Assembly (NCBI GenBank): GCA_017643165.1
Contig: JAEPNY010000004.1
Coordinates: forward strand, 1-64,000
Direction of reading: 5' to 3'
DNA from: Psychroserpens sp.
Lineage (GTDB): Bacteria > Bacteroidota > Bacteroidia > Flavobacteriales > Flavobacteriaceae
DNA: 64,000 nucleotides
Under the pieces are notes generated by a model, which searched no databases, was not told the DNA's origin, and saw only the letters and a list, made by a program, of their open reading frames with translations. This document shows, one piece after another, positions 55,142-63,898 of this stretch; positions within the stretch are counted from its first letter, which is position 1; each line of letters begins with the position of its first letter. A program made the position numbers and the translations under genes.

Positions 55142-55573
55142 ATGTCATTTTCAGAATTATTCGAAAGCGGATTTAAAAAGCGTAACGAAAATCACTTCGC
55201 AGCAATCGTAAGAGTTGCGATGAGCGACGGAATCATCAATGATGCTGAGAAAGCGTTTTTAGACCGTTTAGCTACACGATTAGACATCACCGAAACCGAA
55301 TACAAGCAGATTTTAAAAGATTATCAAAGTCACCCTATCAATCCGCCTTTATCTTATGATTCAAGGTTAGAGCGGTTATATGATTTAGCGCGTATGGTAT
55401 GGGCAGATCACATTGAAGGTGAAAATCAGGTGCGTTTATTGGAGAAGTTATGTATTGGATTAGGATTCAACCCTGAAAATGTAAAATATATAACAGATAA
55501 GGCTTTAACCTTAGTACATTATGAAGTTGAACTAGATGAGTTTATTGATCGTATGAGAAATATGAATCAGTAA
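55142..55573 (+). CDS. TerB-like (tellurite resistance B family) protein
   Basis: A 143-residue helical protein matching the TerB fold: AAIVRVAMSDGIINDAEKAFLDRLA (about 20-45), ITETEYKQILKDYQ, and ARMVWADHIEGENQVRLLEKLCIGLGF (about 80-110). The Asp and Glu residues in the two SDG/ADH loops form the usual acidic metal-binding site. TerB-like proteins bind Ca2+ or other metals and act in envelope stress responses. No other ter genes are nearby, so a tellurite role is unlikely. It is divergent from mfd and ends in a strong terminator. Confidence 0.8.
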   Translation: MSFSELFESGFKKRNENHFAAIVRVAMSDGIINDAEKAFLDRLATRLDITETEYKQILKDYQSHPINPPLSYDSRLERLYDLARMVWADHIEGENQVRLLEKLCIGLGFNPENVKYITDKALTLVHYEVELDEFIDRMRNMNQ

Positions 55574-55594
55574 TACACACTAACAAATAGAATT

Positions 55595-55628
55595 AAAGCG
55601 ATGAGTTAAAAACTTGTCGCTTTTTTTT
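55595..55628 (+). terminator. Intrinsic terminator between terB-like and fbp genes
   Basis: A 13-base stem (55595-55607 with 55611-55623, two G-T pairs), a three-base loop and eight T. The convergent fbp stop (55606-55608) lies inside it. Confidence 0.85.
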
Positions 55629-56631
55629 GTGCTAGTTCCATAAATTCTTCGGCAGTTTCGACCATGTTTTTACTACCACAAATAAATGGAACACGTTGGT
55701 GTAGTTCTGTAGGTTCAATATCCATGATACGTTTAAAGCCATCACTCGCTTTCCCTTTGGCTTGTTCAGCTAAAAAAGCCATTGGGTTACATTCATAGAG
55801 CAGGCGTAATTTTCCGTTAGAATTTTGTGAACTTTTTGGGTACATATAAATGCCGCCTTTAATCATATTCCTATGAAAGTCTGATACGAGAGAACCAATG
55901 TATCGACTTGTATAAGGGCGATCACCTTCCTCCATTTGACAATATTTTATATAATCCTTAATCCCTTGAGGGAAATGAATATAATTTCCTTCATTGACCG
56001 AATAAATCTTTCCGCTTTCAGGGAAAATCATATCAGGATGAGAAAGATAAAAAGTTCCGATTGCTGGATTTAAGGTAAACCCATTAACACCATGACCCGT
56101 CGTGTAGACCAACATTGTTGAAGTTCCATAAATGATATAACCAGCGGCAACTTGCTGACTTCCTTTTTGAAGAAAGTCTTCAAGAGTTACAGGAGTACCA
56201 ATTGGAGTTACACGACGATATATTGAAAAAATGGTACCAACTGATACGTTCACATCTATGTTGGATGATCCATCGAGTGGATCGATCAAAACAACGTATT
56301 TATTCTGATGGTTTTCATCTTGACTATTAATAGAAATAAAATCATCTTCTTCCTCACTTGCAATTCCACAAACAATATTTCTCTTGGTCATTGTTTTAAT
56401 GAACGTTTCATTGGCAAACACATCCAATTTTTGTTGATCTTCACCTTGAATATTGGTGTCGCCAACCGTCCCGATAATGTCTACAAGACCAGCCTTATTG
56501 ACTTCGTGATTTACCACTTTTGCTGCAAGTCGAATGGAATTAATTAGTCTTGAAAGTTCTCCGGAAGTGTATTTAAATGAGGATTGGTTTTCAATAATGA
56601 ATTCACCAAGCGTTTGATTTTTTTGAGACAT
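55606..56631 (-). CDS. fbp: Class 1 fructose-1,6-bisphosphatase
   Basis: A 341-residue enzyme. Signature motifs are seen: EEDDFISI, the metal-binding [22 protein letters not shown] (about 118-140), and the substrate loop [22 protein letters not shown]. The C-terminal [20 protein letters not shown] is typical of class 1 enzymes. It hydrolyses fructose-1,6-bisphosphate in gluconeogenesis. It is a single gene, convergent with the terB-like gene. Confidence 0.95.
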   Translation of the reverse strand: MSQKNQTLGEFIIENQSSFKYTSGELSRLINSIRLAAKVVNHEVNKAGLVDIIGTVGDTNIQGEDQQKLDVFANETFIKTMTKRNIVCGIASEEEDDFISINSQDENHQNKYVVLIDPLDGSSNIDVNVSVGTIFSIYRRVTPIGTPVTLEDFLQKGSQQVAAGYIIYGTSTMLVYTTGHGVNGFTLNPAIGTFYLSHPDMIFPESGKIYSVNEGNYIHFPQGIKDYIKYCQMEEGDRPYTSRYIGSLVSDFHRNMIKGGIYMYPKSSQNSNGKLRLLYECNPMAFLAEQAKGKASDGFKRIMDIEPTELHQRVPFICGSKNMVETAEEFMELAQKKATSF

Positions 56632-56724
56632 GGAGTTCAGAAATTTTTACAAATATCTCATTTTTTTAATCAACTACAACGTTTTCGTTACATTATTCGT
56701 TCATTAAATTCGTAAGTTTTAAAC

Positions 56725-56732
56725 TATCTTTG
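56725..56732 (+). promoter_or_regulatory. -7 element of the GNAT/aspartate kinase operon
   Basis: TATCTTTG, an exact TAnnTTTG box 15 bases before the ATG at 56748. The -33 side shows no exact TTG at 20 bases. Confidence 0.5.
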
Positions 56733-56747
56733 AATGAAAATTAGCGC

Positions 56748-57227
56748 ATGAATATTTCCATCAGAAAAGCCGTCAAGAGTGATATGTCACGTGTAAGGGA
56801 ACTCATTGTGGAACTTGCGGTTTTTGAGAAAGAACCTAACGCCGTTAATGTTACTGTAAATGATCTAGAATCTTACGGATTTGGTGATCAACCTAAGTTT
56901 ACCTGTTTTGTGGCCGAAGGAGACTTAGAAATTGTGGGTGTCGCTTTGGTTTATGAGCGTTTCTCGACATGGGAAGGACCAGTATTGCACTTGGAGGACT
57001 TGATCGTTCAACAAACAAATCGCGGTATGGGTATAGGGACAGCCTTATTAGATCGCGTGGTGACTTATGGAGATGAACTGGGTGTAAATCGTATTAGCTG
57101 GGAAGTATTGGATTGGAATGAACTAGCAATCAAATTTTACGAAAGCAAAGGTGCTAACGTTAAGCGCGATTGGGATGTTGTGCAACTAAATGAAAAGGGA
57201 ATTAAAGATTATATAGCAAAATTATAA
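56748..57227 (+). CDS. GNAT family N-acetyltransferase
   Basis: A 159-residue GNAT. The acetyl-CoA-binding motif is QQTNRGMGIGTALL (about 85-100) and the family start IRKAVKSDMSRVRELIVELA is typical. The pattern around LHLEDLIV and FYESKGA fits the diamine/spermine acetyltransferase-like group. It is followed 1 base later by aspartate kinase, so the two are one transcript. The natural substrate is unknown. Confidence 0.85.
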   Translation: MNISIRKAVKSDMSRVRELIVELAVFEKEPNAVNVTVNDLESYGFGDQPKFTCFVAEGDLEIVGVALVYERFSTWEGPVLHLEDLIVQQTNRGMGIGTALLDRVVTYGDELGVNRISWEVLDWNELAIKFYESKGANVKRDWDVVQLNEKGIKDYIAKL

Positions 57228-57228
57228 T

Positions 57229-58479
57229 ATGCGAATATTCAAGTTTGGTGGAGCATCTGTGAAAAATGCAGATGGTGTGAAGAATATGGCTTCAGTATTG
57301 CGTACTGTAGGTTACGAAAACACCTTGGTTGTTGTTTCTGCAATGGGGAAAACAACGAATGCTCTGGAAGTAGTCATCAAGAATTATTTTGAAAATAGGT
57401 CTGAATTGCAGAGTTCAATTCAAGACGTAAAAAAGTTTCATAACGAGATCTTGTTAGATCTTTTTGAAAATACACAGCATCCAATTTTTAAAAAGGTATC
57501 AGGGATTTTCGAGGACTTAGATTATTTCTTAGGACGAAATAAGTCACCTGATTATAACTTTGTTTACGATCAAGTCATCGGAAATGGCGAATTGGTTTCG
57601 ACTACAATTATTAGTGCTTATTTAAATGAAATTGGTATTGTCAATAATTGGTTAGACGTTCGTGAATTTATTAAAACCGATAACTATTATCGAAGAGCGA
57701 ATGTCGATTGGGATCGAACACAGACTAATATTCAATCAAATTTCGATACTAAACTTTTAAATATCACTCAAGGGTTTTTAGGGAGTGACCCTAATAATTT
57801 CACCACAACTTTAGGACGTGAAGGAAGTGATTATACAGCTGCAATTTTTGCCTATTGTTTGAATGCCTCGAGTGTCACTATTTGGAAAGATGTACCAGGC
57901 GTATTAAATGCCGACCCTCGTTATTTTGAAAATGCTAAATTACTCAATAAGATCTCGTATCGAGAGGCTATCGAGCTTGCTTTTTATGGCGCGTCGGTCA
58001 TTCACCCCAAAACATTGCAACCATTACAGCGTAAGGAGATTCCGTTATATGTTAAGTCCTTTTTAAATCCGAAGGATGAAGGGACTATGGTAGGTAAAGG
58101 TGTTGGTATAGAACCTGAGATTCCTTGTTATATTGTTAAGAAGAATCAGGTGTTAATCCGCTTGTCTTCCTTAGATTTCAGCTACATTGTTGAAGATAAC
58201 ATAAGTTACATTTTTAAATTGCTGCATGAGTATAAAATGAAGGTTGATGTGATTCAAAACTCAGCAATTAGTTTTTCGGTGTGTTTTGATAATACCTATA
58301 ACAACCTCGAAACGCTTTTGCAACAATTAAAAGCTCGATTTAAAGTAACATGTTATGAAAATGTTAGTCTATATACTGTAAGACATTACAATGAAAGTGC
58401 AATTGCTTCAGTTGAGAAGGGTAAAGAATTGCTATTAAAGCAGTTAACTCAAGAAACGATTCAAATGGTAACTAAATAG
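57229..58479 (+). CDS. Aspartate kinase
   Basis: A 416-residue monofunctional enzyme. The N-terminal motif is KFGGASV (usually KFGGTSV), with TLGREGSDYTAA as the substrate loop and WKDVPGVLNADPR. The C-terminal part (about 290-416) is an ACT-type regulatory region, of which the second half is less clear. It makes aspartyl phosphate, the first step to lysine, threonine and methionine. In this family there is often a second, fused kinase-homoserine dehydrogenase; it is not in this window. Confidence 0.88.
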   Translation: MRIFKFGGASVKNADGVKNMASVLRTVGYENTLVVVSAMGKTTNALEVVIKNYFENRSELQSSIQDVKKFHNEILLDLFENTQHPIFKKVSGIFEDLDYFLGRNKSPDYNFVYDQVIGNGELVSTTIISAYLNEIGIVNNWLDVREFIKTDNYYRRANVDWDRTQTNIQSNFDTKLLNITQGFLGSDPNNFTTTLGREGSDYTAAIFAYCLNASSVTIWKDVPGVLNADPRYFENAKLLNKISYREAIELAFYGASVIHPKTLQPLQRKEIPLYVKSFLNPKDEGTMVGKGVGIEPEIPCYIVKKNQVLIRLSSLDFSYIVEDNISYIFKLLHEYKMKVDVIQNSAISFSVCFDNTYNNLETLLQQLKARFKVTCYENVSLYTVRHYNESAIASVEKGKELLLKQLTQETIQMVTK

Positions 58480-58501
58480 TTATTTTATTACATTTACACC
58501 T

Positions 58502-60334
58502 ATGACCAAACCAATAGATACAGGACTCGTAACTGCCAAGGAAGTCGCTAAGGCGATCAAAGTTGACAAGTACGGATTTTTAGGCACCTTTGTCGGTTGG
58601 TTATTGATGAAAGTGTTGAAGATTTCTACACTGAACAAGATCTACAATCGTCATAAACATTTGAATGATGGGCAATTTCTTGATGCTATTCTTGACGATT
58701 TCCAGATCAAGTTTGAAATCCCTGAAGAGGATCTTAAACGATTACCTAAAGATGGCGCGTACATTACGATTTCAAATCACCCATTAGGCGGAATTGACGG
58801 CATATTACTTCTTAAAATGATGATCGAACAGCGTCATGACTTTAAAATAATTGCAAATTTCCTGCTTCATCGTATCCAGCCGTTAAAGCCGTATATCATG
58901 CCTGTAAATCCATTTGAAGATCGAAAAGATGTAAAGTCGAGTGTGGGCGGATTTAAAAATGCGATTTTACATTTAAGAGATGGACATCCATTAGGAATTT
59001 TTCCTGCAGGAGAAGTTTCGACGTATAGAGATGGAAAATTAGTGGTTGATAAACCATGGGAAGAAGCAGCAATTAAATTGATTAAAAAAGCTGAGGTTCC
59101 TGTAGTACCAATTTATTTTCATGCTAAGAATAGCAAATTGTTTTACAAGCTATCCAAGATCAGTGATACTTTTCGAACGGCTAAACTTCCTTCGGAATTA
59201 TTGACACAGAAGAATAGAATCATTAAAGTTAGAATAGGAAAACCTATTTCTGTTAATGATCAAAAAGAGCAAACTACGATTTCGGAGTTCTCAGAGTTCT
59301 TAAGACGTAAGACTTATATGTTATCTAATGCATTTGATACCAAACCAAAAATATTAGATAATATTTCGAACACTTTAAAGCCGCCAGCTAAACCACCTAA
59401 GCGAATTGTTGGTTCTGTTAGTGTAGAAAAAATGGCAGCCGAAGTCGATGCGCTTCGAGAAAATGATTACCGACTGCTCGTGAGCAAGAATTACGAGGTT
59501 TACCTCACGCCTGCAGAACAAATTCCGAATATTCTACATGAAATAGGAAGATTACGTGAGATCACTTTTAGAGCTATTGGAGAAGGAACAAACGAGGCAA
59601 TTGATCTCGATAGCTTCGATACCTATTACCACCATATGTTCTTGTGGGATACAGATAAGCAGAAACTTGCAGGCGCTTATCGAATGGGCTTAGGATCTAA
59701 AATTTATGCGCGATATGGCATAGACGGATTTTATCTTCAAGATTTGTTTCGATTTGAACCAGAATTGTATAAAATGATGAGTGAATCTATCGAAATGGGG
59801 CGCGCATTCATCATTAAGGAATATCAACAGAAGCCAATGCCATTATTCCTTCTTTGGAAGGGAATCGTGCATACGACATTGCGTTTCCCAGAACACAACT
59901 ATCTCATTGGAGGTGTCAGTATTAGCAACCAATTTTCGAACTTCTCAAAGTCTTTGATGATTGAGTTTATGAAATCTCATTATTATGATCCCTATGTGGC
60001 ACAATATGTTCATCCAAAAAAAGAATTTAAGGTGAAACTCAAAGATGCCGACAAAGATTTTGTATTTGATGCGACCGAAGCCGATCTTAATAAATTTGAT
60101 AAGATTATTGACGAGATTGAACCTGGTGCGTTGCGACTCCCTGTGTTATTGAAGAAATATATAAAACAGAATGCTAAGCTCGTCGCCTTTAACGTTGATC
60201 CGTTGTTTAATAACTCTGTGGACGGGTTGATGTACATTAAGATAGCAGATTTACCAGAGAGTACGGTTAAACCCGTGATGGAAGAATTCCAAGCTGAACT
60301 TGAACAAAAATTCTCAAACAATAATGAGGCTTAA
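58502..60334 (+). CDS. olsF: OlsF-type bifunctional aminolipid synthase
   Basis: A 610-residue fusion. Residues about 60-280 are a lysophospholipid acyltransferase (PlsC-like) domain with NHPLGGIDG as the His-Asp motif and FPAGEVS. Residues about 320-580 are an OlsB-like N-acyltransferase of the GNAT type (LREITFRAIGEGT, YRMGLG, EMGRAFI). OlsF proteins, described in Serratia and Flavobacterium, make ornithine lipids with N-acylation by the C-terminal and O-acylation by the N-terminal domain; glycine lipids are the other possible product. Its end overlaps the next gene by 11 bases. Confidence 0.85.
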   Translation: MTKPIDTGLVTAKEVAKAIKVDKYGFLGTFVGWLLMKVLKISTLNKIYNRHKHLNDGQFLDAILDDFQIKFEIPEEDLKRLPKDGAYITISNHPLGGIDGILLLKMMIEQRHDFKIIANFLLHRIQPLKPYIMPVNPFEDRKDVKSSVGGFKNAILHLRDGHPLGIFPAGEVSTYRDGKLVVDKPWEEAAIKLIKKAEVPVVPIYFHAKNSKLFYKLSKISDTFRTAKLPSELLTQKNRIIKVRIGKPISVNDQKEQTTISEFSEFLRRKTYMLSNAFDTKPKILDNISNTLKPPAKPPKRIVGSVSVEKMAAEVDALRENDYRLLVSKNYEVYLTPAEQIPNILHEIGRLREITFRAIGEGTNEAIDLDSFDTYYHHMFLWDTDKQKLAGAYRMGLGSKIYARYGIDGFYLQDLFRFEPELYKMMSESIEMGRAFIIKEYQQKPMPLFLLWKGIVHTTLRFPEHNYLIGGVSISNQFSNFSKSLMIEFMKSHYYDPYVAQYVHPKKEFKVKLKDADKDFVFDATEADLNKFDKIIDEIEPGALRLPVLLKKYIKQNAKLVAFNVDPLFNNSVDGLMYIKIADLPESTVKPVMEEFQAELEQKFSNNNEA

Positions 60335-61472
60335 TCGATTACTAGTTTTTGCCTTTTTCTTAATATTTACATATGGATGGTCCCAAAGTATTAGAGGTGC
60401 GGTTTATGATGCGAAGACTAATTTACCCATTGAGACTGCTGCTATATATTTTGATAATACAACCATTGGGACTACTTCTAATCAACAAGGAGAGTTCGAG
60501 ATTGATTTACGCGAAAGTGTAAATGCGCCATTAATTATTTCTTTTCTTGGTTATGAGAAGGTAATTATTACCGATTATAAGCCTTCAATTCGTTATAAGG
60601 TCATGCTCAATCCAGTTACGAGTCAGTTAGATGAGGTCTATATTACTACGTTTGATGGCATGCCTAAAGAGATAAAAATTAAGCACTTTCGTGAACATTT
60701 TCTCGGTGATACTAAAAATGGTCGCTCATGTGAGATCTTGAATGAAGATGATTTAATACTCACATATAGCAAACGAAATAAACAATTAACAGCGAGATCT
60801 TTCAAACCCATAATTGTGAGAAATGAAAGTTTAGGATATTTGGTTACTTATGAAATTCAGGATTTTGTAATTACTTATGGAAATGTGGATCTACGAGTGA
60901 ATCGATTTAGACCCAAATCTGTATTTTATCAAGGCACAACCTATTTTCAGGAATTAGATAACGAGCCCAATCGTAAATATAAAAAGCAGCGAAAGAAGAC
61001 TTATAAAGGATCGGTATTACATTTTATGCGTGCAATATCAGAGCAACGATTAAAAAAGGAAGGTTACGTATTGTATAGTAGCGGTTTACCAATCGATCCT
61101 GATAGTTATATTAGAGTTACTAATATTGATAGTATAAACTCTTATGACGTTAAAATAAGAGCGCCATTGTCTATTTTATATGACAAGAAATTTCAAACAG
61201 AGATCATACCAATAGCGAATAATAGGAAAGGTAAAAGAATCGATCCAAATGAGCATATTATTACCGACGCAGATTCACTAAAAGCTAAGTTGTATTTGGT
61301 CCCAATTAAACAAAAAGAAGTGGTGAAGCGTGATTTCTTTAATATTGATTTTAGAATTGATCAATTTGGAAATCACAGTCCGATAGATGCGTTTTTCTTT
61401 ATTGGTTATATGGGCGACTTGAGAATCGGTGATATGTTACCAAACGATTATAATTATCAAGAAGATAAATAG
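60324..61472 (+). CDS. Carboxypeptidase-like regulatory domain protein, exported
   Basis: A 382-residue protein from ATG 60324 (MRLNRLL), which gives a signal peptide (to YGWSQS). Residues about 20-105 form a CarboxypepD_reg-like beta-sandwich (RGAVYDAKTNLPIETAAIYF, SFLGYEKVII). The rest (about 110-382) is a soluble beta-rich region of a type seen with such domains in Bacteroidota; the function is unknown. It is not a TonB receptor because the barrel is missing. The start overlaps the olsF stop by 11 bases, which suggests coupling. The 3' end overlaps the convergent arsC end by 16 bases. Confidence 0.75.
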   Translation: MRLNRLLVFAFFLIFTYGWSQSIRGAVYDAKTNLPIETAAIYFDNTTIGTTSNQQGEFEIDLRESVNAPLIISFLGYEKVIITDYKPSIRYKVMLNPVTSQLDEVYITTFDGMPKEIKIKHFREHFLGDTKNGRSCEILNEDDLILTYSKRNKQLTARSFKPIIVRNESLGYLVTYEIQDFVITYGNVDLRVNRFRPKSVFYQGTTYFQELDNEPNRKYKKQRKKTYKGSVLHFMRAISEQRLKKEGYVLYSSGLPIDPDSYIRVTNIDSINSYDVKIRAPLSILYDKKFQTEIIPIANNRKGKRIDPNEHIITDADSLKAKLYLVPIKQKEVVKRDFFNIDFRIDQFGNHSPIDAFFFIGYMGDLRIGDMLPNDYNYQEDK

Positions 61473-61879
61473 TCTTCCACAAAGGTTTTGAAATAAGCTT
61501 TTATTTCATTTCGCGCTTTCAAAAAGGCTGCGTGATTTTCTTCTTCAGTACCGACTACTTTCGAAGGATCAAAGAAATTATGATGAATTCTAAGTGCATT
61601 CTTACTAGGAATGAAAGGACAATTCTCATTGGCGTGATCACATACTGTTATAATGTAATCAAAGTCAATATCAGCATATTCGTCAACATGATTGGAAGTA
61701 TGCTTTGAAATGTCGATCTGATCTTCTTTCATTATAGCAAGCGCACCTGGATTTATACCATGAGTTTCTATGCCAGCACTATATATGTTAGCTTTTTGTT
61801 TGGCAAATTCATTGAGGTAACCATGCGCCATTTGGCTTCTACATGAGTTACCTGTACAAAGGACAAGGATGTTTTTCAT
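61457..61879 (-). CDS. arsC: Arsenate reductase, low-molecular-weight phosphatase type
   Basis: A 140-residue protein from the ATG at 61879 (MKNILVLCTGNSCRS); the longer frame to 61915 lies in the upstream gene's tail. The P-loop C8-TGNSC-R14-S is the LMW phosphatase/arsenate reductase signature, with a second Cys at 13. Asp in IITVCDHANENCPF and Cys pair with the reducing step. It reduces arsenate to arsenite with thioredoxin-type thiols. It is the last gene of the arsR-DUF6428-arsC operon. Confidence 0.88.
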   Translation of the reverse strand: MKNILVLCTGNSCRSQMAHGYLNEFAKQKANIYSAGIETHGINPGALAIMKEDQIDISKHTSNHVDEYADIDFDYIITVCDHANENCPFIPSKNALRIHHNFFDPSKVVGTEEENHAAFLKARNEIKAYFKTFVEDYLSS

Positions 61880-61884
61880 AATAT

Positions 61885-62382
61885 TTAACAGCAACCATTT
61901 TTTGGATCGCAACATGATGTTGCGTTTGTGAGTTCTAATTTTTTAGGTTCTTCAATTCCGCAAATATCTTTGGCTTTACAATCGGTTTGATGTACGGATA
62001 GTTTAAGGATCAAGTTATTTTCAGTTAGATCAAAATCATTTACAAATAATTGAGCTGTATGAAAGTTTGTGTTACTATATTCAAATTTGATTTCCGATGA
62101 CATATCATAAGCCTTCATTTTGCCGACTTTAGTGAGGATTCCTAAAGCTTTATAAACGGACATGTAGGCCTTTTTAGTAGTTTCTGCTGGACTTTCATAT
62201 AGCTGTATAATTGTTTCGTTCCATTGGTCGACTTGTGAGCCACAGTCAACAGAATCAATACTAATGTGTTTTACTTCCGTAATATGATAATTTGGCTGAA
62301 TCCATTGATTTGGTGCATATTCAAACACCAAGGATTTATCTGCATTTTGCTTCAGTAAATCGAATAATTCTTTAGTTGTCAT
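61885..62382 (-). CDS. DUF6428 protein with Cys-rich tail
   Basis: A 165-residue protein of the DUF6428 type, seen mainly in ars operons. The main body is LFDLLKQNADKSLVFEYAPNQWIQPNYHITEVKHISID, and a C-terminal Cys-rich end has CCDPKNGCC plus further Cys (CGSQ, DCKAKDICG). Such Cys could bind arsenite. It starts 25 bases after the arsR stop and its stop is 5 bases from the arsC start. No enzymatic motif is seen. Confidence 0.75.
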   Translation of the reverse strand: MTTKELFDLLKQNADKSLVFEYAPNQWIQPNYHITEVKHISIDSVDCGSQVDQWNETIIQLYESPAETTKKAYMSVYKALGILTKVGKMKAYDMSSEIKFEYSNTNFHTAQLFVNDFDLTENNLILKLSVHQTDCKAKDICGIEEPKKLELTNATSCCDPKNGCC

Positions 62383-62407
62383 GTGGATAGTATTTAAGAT
62401 ATTATTT

Positions 62408-62731
62408 TTAGCAACAATTCAGAGTTGTTTTCTTAAAAAATGAATCGAGTTGCATTCGAATCTCATTGTAGCGTTCAACGTTTAGGCAATAGCATTTTTT
62501 CTTGCCTTCGAATGTTCCTTTTAAAAGCCCAATATTTCCAATTACTGTGAGGTGTTGAGAGATTGTAGCTTGAGACAATCCAATTTCTTCAACGATGTCA
62601 TTACAAATACATCCTTCCTGTTCGCTAATAAATTTGATTATTGCGATTCGCGCGGGATGTGCAAAGACTTTAGCAAATTGAGCAATTTCATTGATTTGAT
62701 CTGAAAAGATATAGACTTTAGAAGCACCCAT
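62408..62731 (-). CDS. arsR: ArsR family metalloregulator
   Basis: A 107-residue helix-turn-helix repressor from the ATG at 62731. The recognition helix is LSQATISQHLTVI (about 52-64). The metal-binding Cys pair is C41-I-C43, and further Cys at 80, 82, 106 and 107 may also bind As(III). It should bind DNA as a dimer and be released by arsenite. A perfect 20-base palindrome at 62767-62786 lies upstream and overlaps the -33 box of its promoter. Confidence 0.88.
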   Translation of the reverse strand: MGASKVYIFSDQINEIAQFAKVFAHPARIAIIKFISEQEGCICNDIVEEIGLSQATISQHLTVIGNIGLLKGTFEGKKKCYCLNVERYNEIRMQLDSFFKKTTLNCC

Positions 62732-62748
62732 TGTGTGGTTATTTTGTT

Positions 62749-62779
62749 CAAATATAATAATTATAACGTAATATTGCAA
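62749..62779 (-). promoter_or_regulatory. Promoter of the ars operon
   Basis: On the minus strand: TTG at 62777-62779, 20-base spacer, then TATATTTG at 62749-62756, an exact Bacteroidota consensus. The -33 TTG lies in the centre of the ArsR palindrome. Confidence 0.75.
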
Positions 62780-62786
62780 TATTACG
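62767..62786 (-). promoter_or_regulatory. Perfect 20-bp palindrome, likely ArsR operator
   Basis: Half-site CGTAATATTG with its exact inverted repeat, no spacer, 36 bases from the arsR start. It overlaps the -33 element, so bound repressor would block RNA polymerase. Confidence 0.75.
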
Positions 62787-62804
62787 ATGATGTATCAATA
62801 AAAT

Positions 62805-62831
62805 AATGCCAGAGCTAGAGACTCTGGCATT
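62805..62831 (-). terminator. Terminator of the DUF4870 gene
   Basis: A 10-base stem (62805-62814 with 62822-62831) and a 7-base loop, followed on the minus strand by a T-rich tail. It lies between the DUF4870 gene stop and the ars promoter. Confidence 0.65.
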
Positions 62832-62835
62832 CGTA

Positions 62836-63345
62836 TTATATTGATTTAAACCACTCTTGAAATTGTTTTCCCAACAGCCAAGAAGGTTGCATTTTTCCTC
62901 CCAAAGCACTTATCAAACTCATAATCCAAGCCACTAATAAAAGAAGTGCTACCACAAAGCCTAAGAATGGAATGATGGTCAATAATCCTAAAAGTAAAAA
63001 TCCGAGATACTGTCTTATATAGAATGATCCAAACTCGGTTTTATTACTGCTGTTCATTACTAAGGCAATAATCCATCCAATTAATGTCAAGTGTGCAATA
63101 ACTGCAACATTCTTTCCATCACTGAAAACTTCTTTAGCATCATCGGCAAATTCTTGAGCAGATGCCTTAGCTTCCTTTGAGAATTCGGCTGCTTTCTCTT
63201 TGGCCTCTCCAGCAAATTCCTTCGCTTCATCGGCAAGTTCACTTGCCTTTTCACTCACTTTATCGGCTGCTTTTTTAGCACTTTCCTTGGCGTCACCTAA
63301 CATTTCATTTAGATCATCGCTTAAACTTTTTCCTTCGTCTGACAT
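62836..63345 (-). CDS. DUF4870-type membrane protein with amphipathic N-terminal region
   Basis: A 169-residue protein. Residues about 10-75 form a Lys/Glu/Ala-rich helix with an 11-residue rhythm (KEFAGEAKEKAAEFSKEAK), much like group 3 LEA or apolipoprotein repeats. Residues about 78-150 hold a DUF4870-type membrane domain with three helices (VAVIAHLTLIGWIIAL..., FLLLGLLTIIPFLGFVVALLLLVAWIMSL). Function unknown; a role in membrane stress or binding is inferred from the LEA-like part. It is a single gene. Confidence 0.75.
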   Translation of the reverse strand: MSDEGKSLSDDLNEMLGDAKESAKKAADKVSEKASELADEAKEFAGEAKEKAAEFSKEAKASAQEFADDAKEVFSDGKNVAVIAHLTLIGWIIALVMNSSNKTEFGSFYIRQYLGFLLLGLLTIIPFLGFVVALLLLVAWIMSLISALGGKMQPSWLLGKQFQEWFKSI

Positions 63346-63508
63346 TTTATTTTGTGTTTTAGTTTTGATTCATAGTAAAGGTATTAAAATCAGATAATTA
63401 CATCAAATAAAATTCAATTCAATTTATAGATGATGTCTAACGTTTCATTACGATTACTATCACATATTGTATTTGATTAGTAGCGAAACCTAATGTATTG
63501 TTACAAAG

Positions 63509-63895
63509 CTATTTGAATGCTTGATCTACAGGTTCCCATAATTCGATCTTGTTACCGTCATTATCTAAGATCCAACCAAACTTACCATAATCATAAGACT
63601 CCATTTCTCCTACAATAGTCACACCTTCATTTTTCAATACTTTTAATAATCCCTCTAAATTCTCCACACGATAATTAAACATATAGGCCTTATCAGAGGG
63701 TTGGAAATAGGTGGTGTCATCTTTAAAAGGGCTCCATTGTGTAGAGCAGTCATTTCCTTCTTGGTCTTTCCACCAGAAGGTACAACCGTAATCATCAGTA
63801 TTAAATCCGAGGTGCTTTTTATACCAGTCTTTGGAGGCTTGAGGGCTCTTTGATTTAAAAAATAATCCGCCGATACCTGTAACTCTTTTTTTCAT
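63509..63895 (-). CDS. VOC (glyoxalase/bleomycin-resistance fold) protein
   Basis: A 128-residue protein of the vicinal oxygen chelate family. It has GIGGLFFKSKSPQASKDWYKKHLGF, typical of the N-terminal half, and KFGWILDNDGNKIELWEP at the end, where the Glu is the usual metal ligand. Half of the beta-alpha-beta-beta-beta units is enough for one module; the protein may act as a dimer. It begins 3 bases after the stop of the partial upstream gene, so both are one transcript. Confidence 0.85.
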   Translation of the reverse strand: MKKRVTGIGGLFFKSKSPQASKDWYKKHLGFNTDDYGCTFWWKDQEGNDCSTQWSPFKDDTTYFQPSDKAYMFNYRVENLEGLLKVLKNEGVTIVGEMESYDYGKFGWILDNDGNKIELWEPVDQAFK

Positions 63896-63898
63896 AGC

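Noticed and set aside
61880-61915. Longer arsC start
   Set aside because: It lies in the DUF6428 3' end and would put 12 extra residues before MKNILVLCTGNSC.
63346-63508. Search for tRNA or small RNA in the longer gaps, such as this one
   Set aside because: No cloverleaf or conserved T-loop motif was seen here or in the other gaps.
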